Source: DATFDN01 sp035685165
Lineage (GTDB): Bacteria; Pseudomonadota; Alphaproteobacteria; Acetobacterales; Acetobacteraceae
NCBI GenBank assembly: GCA_035685165.1
Contig: DASRBI010000002.1
Location: 7,148 to 71,147, forward strand
DNA length: 64,000 bases
Direction: 5' to 3'
A program made the translations under genes and the position numbers. Position 1 is the stretch's first letter. Every line of letters starts with the position of its first letter. The notes under the pieces are model-generated. The model made no database searches. It had not been told where the DNA came from and saw only the letters and a program-made list of their open reading frames with translations. This document shows positions 43,804 to 50,963 of this stretch, one piece after another.

Positions 43804-44268
43804 ATGAAGACCACCCTCTCGCTCAAGCCCGCGGAGGTGAAGAAGGACTGGGTGCTGATCGACGCCGAGGGCGTCGTGCTCGGCCGCCTCGCCTCCATCA
43901 TCGCCATGCGGCTGCGCGGCAAGCACAAGCCGCAATTCACGCCGCATGTTGATTGCGGCGACAACGTTGTGGTGGTGAACGCCGCCAAGGTGCGGATCAC
44001 CGGCAATAAGGCCGAGCAGTCGGTGTTTTACTGGCACACCGGCTATCCGGGCGGGATCAAGGGCCGTACGATCAAACAGCGGCTGGAGAGCGCGCATCCC
44101 GAGCGGGTGGTTCAGAAGGCGGTCGAGCGGATGATCACGCGCGGGCCGCTGCAGCGGCGGCAGATGAAGCATCTTTACGTTTATGGCGGCGCCGAGCATC
44201 CGCACGCCGGACAGGCGCCGAAGCCGCTCGACGTCGCGGCGATGAACCCGAAGAACAAGAGGGCCTGA
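43804..44268 (+). CDS. rplM: 50S ribosomal protein L13
   Basis: 154 residues, ATG 43804. TTLSLKPAEVKKDWVLIDAE, LGRLASIIAMRLRGKHKPQF, GDNVVVVNAAKVRITGNKAE and TGYPGGIKGRTIKQRLES are the L13 signature, with the C-terminal GPLQRRQMKHLYVYGGAEHP. Assembles early into the large subunit. Four bases separate its stop from the rpsI start region. Confidence 0.96.
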   Translation: MKTTLSLKPAEVKKDWVLIDAEGVVLGRLASIIAMRLRGKHKPQFTPHVDCGDNVVVVNAAKVRITGNKAEQSVFYWHTGYPGGIKGRTIKQRLESAHPERVVQKAVERMITRGPLQRRQMKHLYVYGGAEHPHAGQAPKPLDVAAMNPKNKRA

Positions 44269-44272
44269 GCCG

Positions 44273-44797
44273 ATGTCGGGAACCCAGCAGGCGGGCCGCA
44301 CCCTCGCCGACCTTAAGGAAATGCTCGCCTCCCAGCAGGCCGCCACGCCCGCCGCGCCGGGTGCGGAGCCCTCGGCCGCGCAGGTGGCTCGCGAGCCTAA
44401 GCGCGACTCGCTCGGCCGCTCCTACGCCACGGGACGGCGCAAGGACGCGGTGGCGCGCGTGTGGGTGAAGCCAGGCAAGGGGCAGATCACCATCAATGGC
44501 CGCCCGGCGGCGCAGTATTTCGCCCGCCCGGTGCTGCGGATGCTGCTGACCCAGCCCTTTCTGGTCGCCGACCGCTACAACCAGTTCGATGTGATGTGCA
44601 CCGTGACGGGCGGCGGGCTTTCCGGCCAGGCAGGCGCAGTGCGGCACGGCATCAGCCGCGCGCTGACGAACTACGAGCCGGAGCTGCGTTCGATCCTGAA
44701 GGCGGCCGGGTTCCTGACGCGCGATCCGCGCGTGGTGGAGCGGAAGAAGTACGGCAAGGCGAAGGCCCGCCGCAGCTTCCAGTTCAGCAAGCGGTAG
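44273..44797 (+). CDS. rpsI: 30S ribosomal protein S9 with N-terminal extension
   Basis: 174 residues, ATG 44273. The S9 core starts near residue 48 (SYATGRRKDAVARVWVKPGK) and ends in the conserved KKYGKAKARRSFQFSKR tail, which reaches the ribosomal P site. The first 45 residues (SGTQQAGRTLADLKEMLASQ and an Ala/Pro-rich stretch) are an extension beyond the usual 130-residue E. coli protein; such extensions are usual in alphaproteobacteria. Second gene of the rplM operon. Confidence 0.95.
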   Translation: MSGTQQAGRTLADLKEMLASQQAATPAAPGAEPSAAQVAREPKRDSLGRSYATGRRKDAVARVWVKPGKGQITINGRPAAQYFARPVLRMLLTQPFLVADRYNQFDVMCTVTGGGLSGQAGAVRHGISRALTNYEPELRSILKAAGFLTRDPRVVERKKYGKAKARRSFQFSKR

Positions 44798-44863
44798 TTC
44801 GTTATCGGTCCGAAGCGGACCGGGCGCATTCGGTTCGCGGCATCTTGCCGGGCGCTGGAACGC

Positions 44864-44965
44864 GTCGGGCGGGGAGATCTGGTGACGGCTGCCACGCCCG
44901 GCGATTACGGGAAGCCGCGGCCGGCGCTGATCATCCAGGCCGACGCCGTTTCGGAGCACCCGTCT
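44864..44965 (+). pseudogene. MazF/PemK-type toxin remnant
   Basis: About 34 codons read VGRGDLVTAATPGDYGKPRP then ALIIQADAVSEHPS. This is the N-terminal part of MazF/PemK toxins (RGDxV-x-GDYGKPRPALIxQ-D). Likeness ends abruptly after HPS at 44965. No start codon sits in frame just upstream and the following frame (to 45139) is unrelated. The GTG at 44882 could not give a full toxin. No antitoxin is recognised nearby. It lies in the 263-bp gap between rpsI and argC. Confidence 0.7.
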
Positions 44966-45060
44966 TGTGGCGGGCGCTGCCCCGACCTGCGCTTCCCGTG
45001 CGTTGCCATGCCGGGAACGGGCGGGTACGTTCGCGCCCCTTCCGCGTTCAGGATCGCGCC

Positions 45061-46020
45061 ATGTCCAAACCGACGGTGTTCATCGACGGCGAAGCCGGCA
45101 CGACGGGTCTCGGCATCCGCGACCGGCTGCGCGCGATGAACGCGGTCGAGGTCCGCAGCCTGCCCGCCGAACACCGCAAGGACCCCGCCGCGCGCCGCGA
45201 CATCATGGCCGAAGTCGATCTGGTGATCCTGTGCCTGCCGGACGCGGCGGCCAAGGAGTCCGCCGCCCTCGCCGCTGGGCTCGGCCACCACGCCCCGAAG
45301 CTACTCGACGCCAGCACCGCGCATCGGGTGCATCCCGATTGGGTTTATGGCTTCCCCGAGCTGGCGCCCGGGCAGGCCGAGCGGATCGCGCGCGCCGCCA
45401 AGGTCGCCAATCCCGGCTGCTACCCTACCGGCGCGCTGGCCCTACTCCGCCCGCTGGTCGATGCCGGACTGATCCCGCCCGACTATCCGGTTACGATCAA
45501 TGCCGTCAGCGGCTACTCGGGCGGCGGCAAGAGCATGATCGAGGCGCATGAGCGCGCCGGCGGCCCGGCCTTCGAGCTCTACGGGCTCGGGCTCGAGCAC
45601 AAGCATCTGCCGGAAATCCATGCCTACAGCAGTCTGACGCGCCGGCCGATCTTCGTCCCGTCGGTGGGTCATTTCCGGCAAGGGATGCTCGTTTCGATAC
45701 CGCTGCATCTGGACACGCTGCCGGGCAAGCCGGCGGCGGCCGATCTGCACGCGGCGCTGGCGGCGCATTTCGCCGGCAGCGCACACGTGAAACTGGTACC
45801 GCCCGATCCCTCCGGCCGGCTGGAGCCGGAGGCGCTGAACGGCACGAACGACATGGAACTGACGGTCCATGCCAACGAGGCGCACCGGCAGGCGGTGCTA
45901 GTGGCCCGGCTCGACAATCTCGGCAAGGGCGCTTCGGGAGCCGCAGTGCAGAACATGTGCCTGATGCTCGGCCTCGCCGCCGCGCCGGCCGTGCGCACGC
46001 TGGAGGCGGCGGATGCCTGA
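45061..46020 (+). CDS. argC: N-acetyl-gamma-glutamyl-phosphate reductase, short (type 2) form
   Basis: 319 residues from ATG 45061, with open frame upstream that is not coding. TVFIDGEAGTTGLGIRDRLR is the N-terminal Rossmann glycine motif of the short ArgC type. The catalytic C120 lies in VANPGCYPTGAL, and INAVSGYSGGGKSMIE follows. ArgC reduces N-acetylglutamyl phosphate to the semialdehyde in arginine synthesis. The stop overlaps the gamma carbonic anhydrase start by eight bases. Confidence 0.94.
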   Translation: MSKPTVFIDGEAGTTGLGIRDRLRAMNAVEVRSLPAEHRKDPAARRDIMAEVDLVILCLPDAAAKESAALAAGLGHHAPKLLDASTAHRVHPDWVYGFPELAPGQAERIARAAKVANPGCYPTGALALLRPLVDAGLIPPDYPVTINAVSGYSGGGKSMIEAHERAGGPAFELYGLGLEHKHLPEIHAYSSLTRRPIFVPSVGHFRQGMLVSIPLHLDTLPGKPAAADLHAALAAHFAGSAHVKLVPPDPSGRLEPEALNGTNDMELTVHANEAHRQAVLVARLDNLGKGASGAAVQNMCLMLGLAAAPAVRTLEAADA

Positions 46021-46579
46021 CTTACGGATGGGACGCATCGAGGCCGTTGGCGGCAGCGGGCCGCTTTACGCGCTCGATGGCGTGGCGCCGCGCGTGCACC
46101 CTTCGGCCTTCGTCGCGCCGACGGCGGCGGTGATCGGCAATGTGGAGATCGGTCCCGAATCGGGCGTGTGGTTCGGCACGGTGATCCGCGCCGACACCAA
46201 TTTCATCCGCATCGGCGCGCGCACCAACATCCAGGACGGCACGATCGTCCATGTGGACGACAGTTTCCCCACCCTGATCGGCGACGACGTGACGATCGGC
46301 CATGCCGCGATCATCCATTGCTGCACGCTGAAGGACGGCGCCTTCGTCGGCATGGGTTCTACCGTGCTCGACGAGGCGGTGATCGAGGAAGAGGGGATGC
46401 TCGCCGCGGGTGGCTTGCTGACGCCGGGCAAGGTCATCGGCCGGCGCGAGCTTTGGACCGGGAGCCCCGCCAAGCTGCGCCGCGTGATGGACGAGGTGGA
46501 GCGGCGCGGGTTCGACCGCAACGCCGAGGTGTACCGCAGACTGGCGGCGCGCTATTTGACCGGCCTCGGGCCCGCCTAG
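46013..46579 (+). CDS. Gamma-class carbonic anhydrase-like protein
   Basis: 188 residues, ATG 46013. Left-handed beta-helix hexapeptide repeats are seen from HPSAFVAPTAAVIGNVEIG to FVGMGSTVLDEAVIEEE. The zinc histidines lie in TIVHVDD and TIGHAAIIHCC. Gamma carbonic anhydrase family members trimerise and hydrate CO2; related proteins (PaaY, YrdA) may have other roles. Overlaps argC by eight bases and is the last gene of that unit. Confidence 0.9.
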   Translation: MPDLRMGRIEAVGGSGPLYALDGVAPRVHPSAFVAPTAAVIGNVEIGPESGVWFGTVIRADTNFIRIGARTNIQDGTIVHVDDSFPTLIGDDVTIGHAAIIHCCTLKDGAFVGMGSTVLDEAVIEEEGMLAAGGLLTPGKVIGRRELWTGSPAKLRRVMDEVERRGFDRNAEVYRRLAARYLTGLGPA

Positions 46580-46899
46580 GCCGCGAACAGGAGAAAGTGC
46601 GCCTCCGGCCCGAACCGGGGCAGCAAGTCCACGTCCTTCTTGTTCGCCGACACGAGGATCGCACCCTGTTGGCAGGCGATGAGAAGGATGAGCGTGTCAT
46701 TGAGAAGCTGCCGCCGCCGTCCCTCCTCGCAACAGGCTTCCACGGCCGAGAGCTGACGGCCGCGCAAGGTGCTGGGTCCGCCCGAGAATATCGGCGATCA
46801 TGCCGGCTTCGATCCATGCCGCGCCGCGCGGAGCGAGCACCTGGCAACGGGGATCGCTTCCAGGAGCTTCATCACCGCAGCGCGGTTGCCCGCCGTTTC
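46576..46899 (-). pseudogene. PIN-domain (VapC-like) toxin remnant with two frameshifts
   Basis: Read on the minus strand from 46899: HPETAGNRAAVMKLLEAIP in one frame, then VLAPRGAAWIEAGMIADILG with RTQHLA in a second, then RQLSAVEACCEEGRRRQLLN, DTLILLIACQQGAILVSANK and KDVDLLPRFGPEAHFLLF in a third. Together these match the C-terminal two thirds of a PIN nuclease (SANKKDVDLL is the final acidic block). Two frameshifts (about 46850 and 46795) and loss of the N-terminus make it dead. The last part alone is a 63-residue frame (46576-46767). It lies between gamma-CA and the binding protein gene. Confidence 0.72.
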
Positions 46900-46924
46900 C
46901 GGGTGCCGCTGAAGAGGCGGGGAG

Positions 46925-48508
46925 CTATACCCGCCGCACCCGGTAGAATTGCGGAATCCCCTCCGGCACGTCCGTCAGGTCTTTCCGGAAGCACGTCGGC
47001 TGGAAATACATGCCGAGCGGCGCGTAGGATGGGTTCTTGTAGAACTCGGCCTGCATGTCGGCGCAGACCTTCTGCTGGGCGGCGAGGTCCGGCGCGTCGA
47101 ACCAAGCGGCGCGGAGCTTCTCCATCTCGGGATCGGTCGGCCAGCCGAACCAGCCGTTGCCGTCCGAGCGGATGGCGATGTCGGAGGCCGGCGAGACATT
47201 GCCGATGCCGCCCAGGAAGGTGAAGAAGATGTTCCACCCGCCTTCGGCGACCGGCTTGCGGCTTGCGCGCCGCTGCACGACGGTGCCCCAGTCGAGCGAC
47301 TGGTAATCGACGTTGAAACCCATCCGCTTCAGCATGTCGCCGCCAACCTGCGCCTCGGCGTTGATGGTGGGGAAGTTGGAGGCGGCGAGCACCACCACCT
47401 TCTCGCCCTTGTAGCCCGCCCGTTCGAGCGCCGCCTTCAGCTTCGCCGGGTCGTGCGCGGTGCCGATGTTCTCGGCGGTGCCGATGGTGCTCGACATCGG
47501 GCTGCCGGGGACGAACAGGCCGACATTGTCGAGGATCAGCGTCGGATCGGCCCCAGCCACGCTTTCCATGTATTCGCGCTGGTTCACCGCCTGGAGCACG
47601 ACGCGGCGGATCGCCGGGTTGTCGAACGGCGGAAAGAGCGCGTTGAAGCGCAGGCAGCCGATCTCGCCTGTATGGTCCTTCACCACCGAAACGAGATCTG
47701 GGTTCTTCTTGAGCAGCGGCACGAGATCGATCGTGGGATTCTCCCACCAATCGAACTCGCCCGCGTTCATCGCCGCGGCGTTGGTGGCCGGATCGGGCGA
47801 GACGGTCCACTCCACGCGGTCGAAATAAGCGGGCTTCGGGCCGGCGGTGTATTCGGCCGGACCGTCGCCACGCGGCACGTAGTCGGCGAACCGCTCATAG
47901 ACGACGCGCGAGCCCGGTACGCGCTCGGCGGCGACGAACTTGTAGGGGCCGCTGCCGACCATCTCCGTCACTTGTTGGAAGGGATCGGTCTTGGCCAGCC
48001 GCTCGGGCATGATGCAGGCCATGCTGGTGATCGCCGCCAACGCGTCGGGCAGTAGCGGGAACGGCTTTTTCAGCCGGAATCGCAGCACCTTGTCGGACGG
48101 CGCGGAAAGCTCGTCGGTCGCCGCCATCAGCACGGCGCCGAAGGAATCGCGCTTGCCCCAGCGCGTCAGCGAGGCCACGCAGTCGCGCGCCAGCACCGGC
48201 GCGCCGTCGTGGAACTTGAGCCCGTCGCGCAGCGTGATGTCCCACTGCTTGCCATCCGCGTCGACCTGGTGGCCCGCCGCCATCTGCGGGTGCGGGCGGT
48301 AGTTGTTATCGACGCCATAGAGCGTATCGAACACCAGGAAGGCGTGGTTGCGGGTGACATCGGCCGTGGTCCAAACCGGGTCAAGCGAGGCGAGATCGGC
48401 CTGCGGGATGAATTTTAGCACCCGCGCGCTCTCGGCACGAACGATGCGCGGGGCCGCCAGCGCCACCGCGCCGGCGGCGGCCGAGGCCATGAACTCACGA
48501 CGCTTCAT
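46925..48508 (-). CDS. ABC transporter substrate-binding protein, family 5 (oligopeptide/nickel type)
   Basis: 527 residues from ATG 48508, which has GGGAGG eight bases upstream; the longer frame to 48742 is not coding. Signal peptide with a twin-arginine-like start (MKRREFMASAAAGAVALAAP). SBP_bac_5 blocks are clear: IPQADLASLDPVWTTADVTR, VDADGKQWDITLRDGLKFHD, RDCVASLTRWGKRDSFGAVL and the late NIFFTFLGGIGNVSPASDI. It would bind a peptide or similar solute. No permease or ATPase genes of this family lie nearby, so it is an orphan. Divergent from livK, 259 bp between starts. Confidence 0.9.
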   Translation of the reverse strand: MKRREFMASAAAGAVALAAPRIVRAESARVLKFIPQADLASLDPVWTTADVTRNHAFLVFDTLYGVDNNYRPHPQMAAGHQVDADGKQWDITLRDGLKFHDGAPVLARDCVASLTRWGKRDSFGAVLMAATDELSAPSDKVLRFRLKKPFPLLPDALAAITSMACIMPERLAKTDPFQQVTEMVGSGPYKFVAAERVPGSRVVYERFADYVPRGDGPAEYTAGPKPAYFDRVEWTVSPDPATNAAAMNAGEFDWWENPTIDLVPLLKKNPDLVSVVKDHTGEIGCLRFNALFPPFDNPAIRRVVLQAVNQREYMESVAGADPTLILDNVGLFVPGSPMSSTIGTAENIGTAHDPAKLKAALERAGYKGEKVVVLAASNFPTINAEAQVGGDMLKRMGFNVDYQSLDWGTVVQRRASRKPVAEGGWNIFFTFLGGIGNVSPASDIAIRSDGNGWFGWPTDPEMEKLRAAWFDAPDLAAQQKVCADMQAEFYKNPSYAPLGMYFQPTCFRKDLTDVPEGIPQFYRVRRV

Positions 48509-48767
48509 ACCGTGTCCTCCCTGTTGTTGGCAGCAATCCACCGCCGCGGGCGCCCGGCGCCTCGAGCCATCTAATAGGACTGCCCGCCGAAACCCAAGGC
48601 CGCCGCCCCCGGGAGGGCGAAGAACCCTCTTCCCGTCGGGGCCGGTTCGTGACAAGGACGCGCCCGAGGCTGCAAGCCTCGGTGTCGGCAGGCGCTTGGC
48701 TGCTGGCACGCGGCTTGCGAGCCGCACTCGTAACAACATCACCCGTAAGGGTTATGGGGGGTTTGCA

Positions 48768-50018
48768 ATGATCACACGTCGGGCAGCAGCCCAGCTTGTC
48801 GCCTCGGTCGCCGCCGCCGCGGCGTTCGGGCGCACCGGGGCCGCGTTCGCGGCCGATGACAAGGTTCTCAAGGTCGGCATCGACTTTTCGCTCACCGGCG
48901 CCGACGCGCACAGCGCCAAGCTGATGCTGGACGGCGCGCAGCTCGCCTTCGACGACGCCAATGCCGCGAACGCGGTGCCGGGCTACCGCTTCGAGGTCGA
49001 GACATACGACGACGCCACCGCGACCGCAGGTCAGTATGACCCGGTGCAGGCCGCAACCAACGCGCGCAAGATGGTGGGCGACAAGCAGATCGTCGCGGCG
49101 ATCGGCCCGCAGATGAGCGGCGCGGGCAAGGCGATGGCGCCGATTCTGAGCGAGGGCGACCTCGCCATCATCACGCCCTCCTCCACCAACCCCGATATCA
49201 CCGATCCGAAGTTCGCTCAGCAGTACCGCCCGGCCGGCAAGCCGATCTATTTCCGCACAGTCACGACGGACGCCTACCAGGGCCCGAACATGGCCAACTA
49301 CATGGCCAAGGACCTGCACGTGAAGTCCGTTTATGTGCTGGACGACAGCGGCGCCTACGGCGTGGGTCTGGCGGATGCGTTCCAGCGGCAGGCGGAGAAG
49401 GACGGGATCAAAGTGCTCGGCCGCGACCGGCTCGACCCGAAAGCTGCCGACTACACGGCGATCCTGACCAAGATCAAGCAGCTCAACCCGGACGCGCTCT
49501 ACTATGGCGGGGTGCTGCAGGCCGGCGTGAAACTCGCCAAGCAGGCTTACGACATCATTCCGAACGTGATCAAAGCGGGCGGCGACGGCGTGATGGGGCC
49601 GGAGATGCTGACCGGCGCCGGCTTCCCCGCCGCCGAGGGCTGGTATGCGACCAATGCCTCGCCGCACATGACCGAGGATACGAAGGCGCAGCAATTCGTC
49701 CAGCACTACAAGGCGAAGTTCGGAGAGGCGCCGGACGACTACGCGATCACCGCCTATGACGCGGGCCTCGTCATCGTCGCGGCGGTGAAGAAGCTCGTCG
49801 ATGAGAAGAAGCCGGTGAACCGCGACACGGTGCGCGACGCCATCCAGTCGATCAGCGTGCCGACCATCCAAGGTGTCGTCTCGTTCGACGACAACGGCGA
49901 CATCAAGGACCGCACCGTTAGCGTGTTCCAGATCAAGAAGGATCCATCAAAGCCGCTCGACGACATCTCGGCGCAATACAAATACATCGGCGTCGCGCCG
50001 CAGAACATGAACAGCTAG
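48768..50018 (+). CDS. livK: Branched-chain amino acid ABC transporter, periplasmic binding protein
   Basis: 416 residues, ATG 48768 with GGGGGG nine bases upstream. The signal peptide is ITRRAAAQLVASVAAAAAFG with TGAAFAA at the cleavage site, twin-arginine-like. LKVGIDFSLTGADAHSAKLM, GPQMSGAGKAMAPILSEGDL, VYVLDDSGAYGVGLADAFQR and TQVVPK-like LNPDALYYGGVLQAGVKLAK are Leu/Ile/Val-binding protein (Peripla_BP_6) features. Leads the liv operon; livH starts 8 bp later. Confidence 0.92.
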   Translation: MITRRAAAQLVASVAAAAAFGRTGAAFAADDKVLKVGIDFSLTGADAHSAKLMLDGAQLAFDDANAANAVPGYRFEVETYDDATATAGQYDPVQAATNARKMVGDKQIVAAIGPQMSGAGKAMAPILSEGDLAIITPSSTNPDITDPKFAQQYRPAGKPIYFRTVTTDAYQGPNMANYMAKDLHVKSVYVLDDSGAYGVGLADAFQRQAEKDGIKVLGRDRLDPKAADYTAILTKIKQLNPDALYYGGVLQAGVKLAKQAYDIIPNVIKAGGDGVMGPEMLTGAGFPAAEGWYATNASPHMTEDTKAQQFVQHYKAKFGEAPDDYAITAYDAGLVIVAAVKKLVDEKKPVNRDTVRDAIQSISVPTIQGVVSFDDNGDIKDRTVSVFQIKKDPSKPLDDISAQYKYIGVAPQNMNS

Positions 50019-50025
50019 ACCGGAT

Positions 50026-50955
50026 ATGACGTTCTCCGATCTCTTGCTGCAACAGGCGATCAACGGGCTGAGCCTGGGCGCGATGTATGCGCTGCTGGCA
50101 CTCGGTTTCACGCTTGTCTACGGCATACTCGAGCTCATCAACTTCGCTCACTTCAACGTCTTCATGGTTGGCTCTTTCATCGCCATGTGGACGTTGCAGG
50201 CCTTCGGCCTGGTCGGTCAGAACGTCATCCTGACCGGCCTGCCGCTGGTCAGCGTGCTGGTGTTCGCCTTCCTCGCCAGCATGCTGGGCTCCGGTGTGCT
50301 CGGAGTAGCGATCGAGCGGCTTTCCTTGCGCCCGTTGCGGAACGTAACGGGACCGGCCGCGATGATCACCACGATCGGAGTGTCATACATCCTGTTCAAC
50401 GTCGTCCTGCTCACGGTCGGCGCGGATTCGAAGAACTATCCGAATCCGCTGCCGCCCGTGCGCTGGGCGATCGGCGGCGCGGTGCTCGAACTGCGCGAGG
50501 TGCTGATCTGGCTGGTGGCGATCGTGCTGATGGGCGGCCTTTGGGTGTTCGTGCAGAAGTCCCGGCTCGGCAAGGCGATGCGCGCCACCGCCCAGGACCC
50601 GGAAGCCGCGCGCATGATGGGCGTCGATGTGGACCGCGTGATCGTCACCGCCTTCTTTCTTGGCTCGGCGCTGGCCGGCGCGGGCGGGATGGTGTTCGGA
50701 CTCTACTATAACTTCACGAGCTTCATCATCGGCTTTACCGCCGGGCTGCGCGCCTTCACCGCCGCCGTGCTGGGCGGGATCGGCAACGTGCCGGGCGCGA
50801 TGGTGGGCGGCATCATCATCGGCCTGGTGGAATCCTTCGGCGGCCAGTTCATCGCCACCGCCTGGGCCGACGTGATCATCTTCTCGATCCTCGTGCTCGT
50901 GCTGGTGTTCCGCCCGGCCGGCCTGTTCGGCCGCCTGGCCCCCAGCAAGTCCTGA
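50026..50955 (+). CDS. livH: Branched-chain amino acid ABC transporter permease
   Basis: 309 residues, ATG 50026. LivH type, with eight or so spans: QQAINGLSLGAMYALLALGF then TLVYGILELINFAHF at the start, RATAQDPEAARMMGVDVDRV in the cytoplasmic loop that contacts the ATPase, and AVLGGIGNVPGAMVGGIIIG with LVESFGGQF at the end. Forms the channel with the LivM half of the following fusion. Confidence 0.94.
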   Translation: MTFSDLLLQQAINGLSLGAMYALLALGFTLVYGILELINFAHFNVFMVGSFIAMWTLQAFGLVGQNVILTGLPLVSVLVFAFLASMLGSGVLGVAIERLSLRPLRNVTGPAAMITTIGVSYILFNVVLLTVGADSKNYPNPLPPVRWAIGGAVLELREVLIWLVAIVLMGGLWVFVQKSRLGKAMRATAQDPEAARMMGVDVDRVIVTAFFLGSALAGAGGMVFGLYYNFTSFIIGFTAGLRAFTAAVLGGIGNVPGAMVGGIIIGLVESFGGQFIATAWADVIIFSILVLVLVFRPAGLFGRLAPSKS

Positions 50956-50963
50956 GAGGCGCC

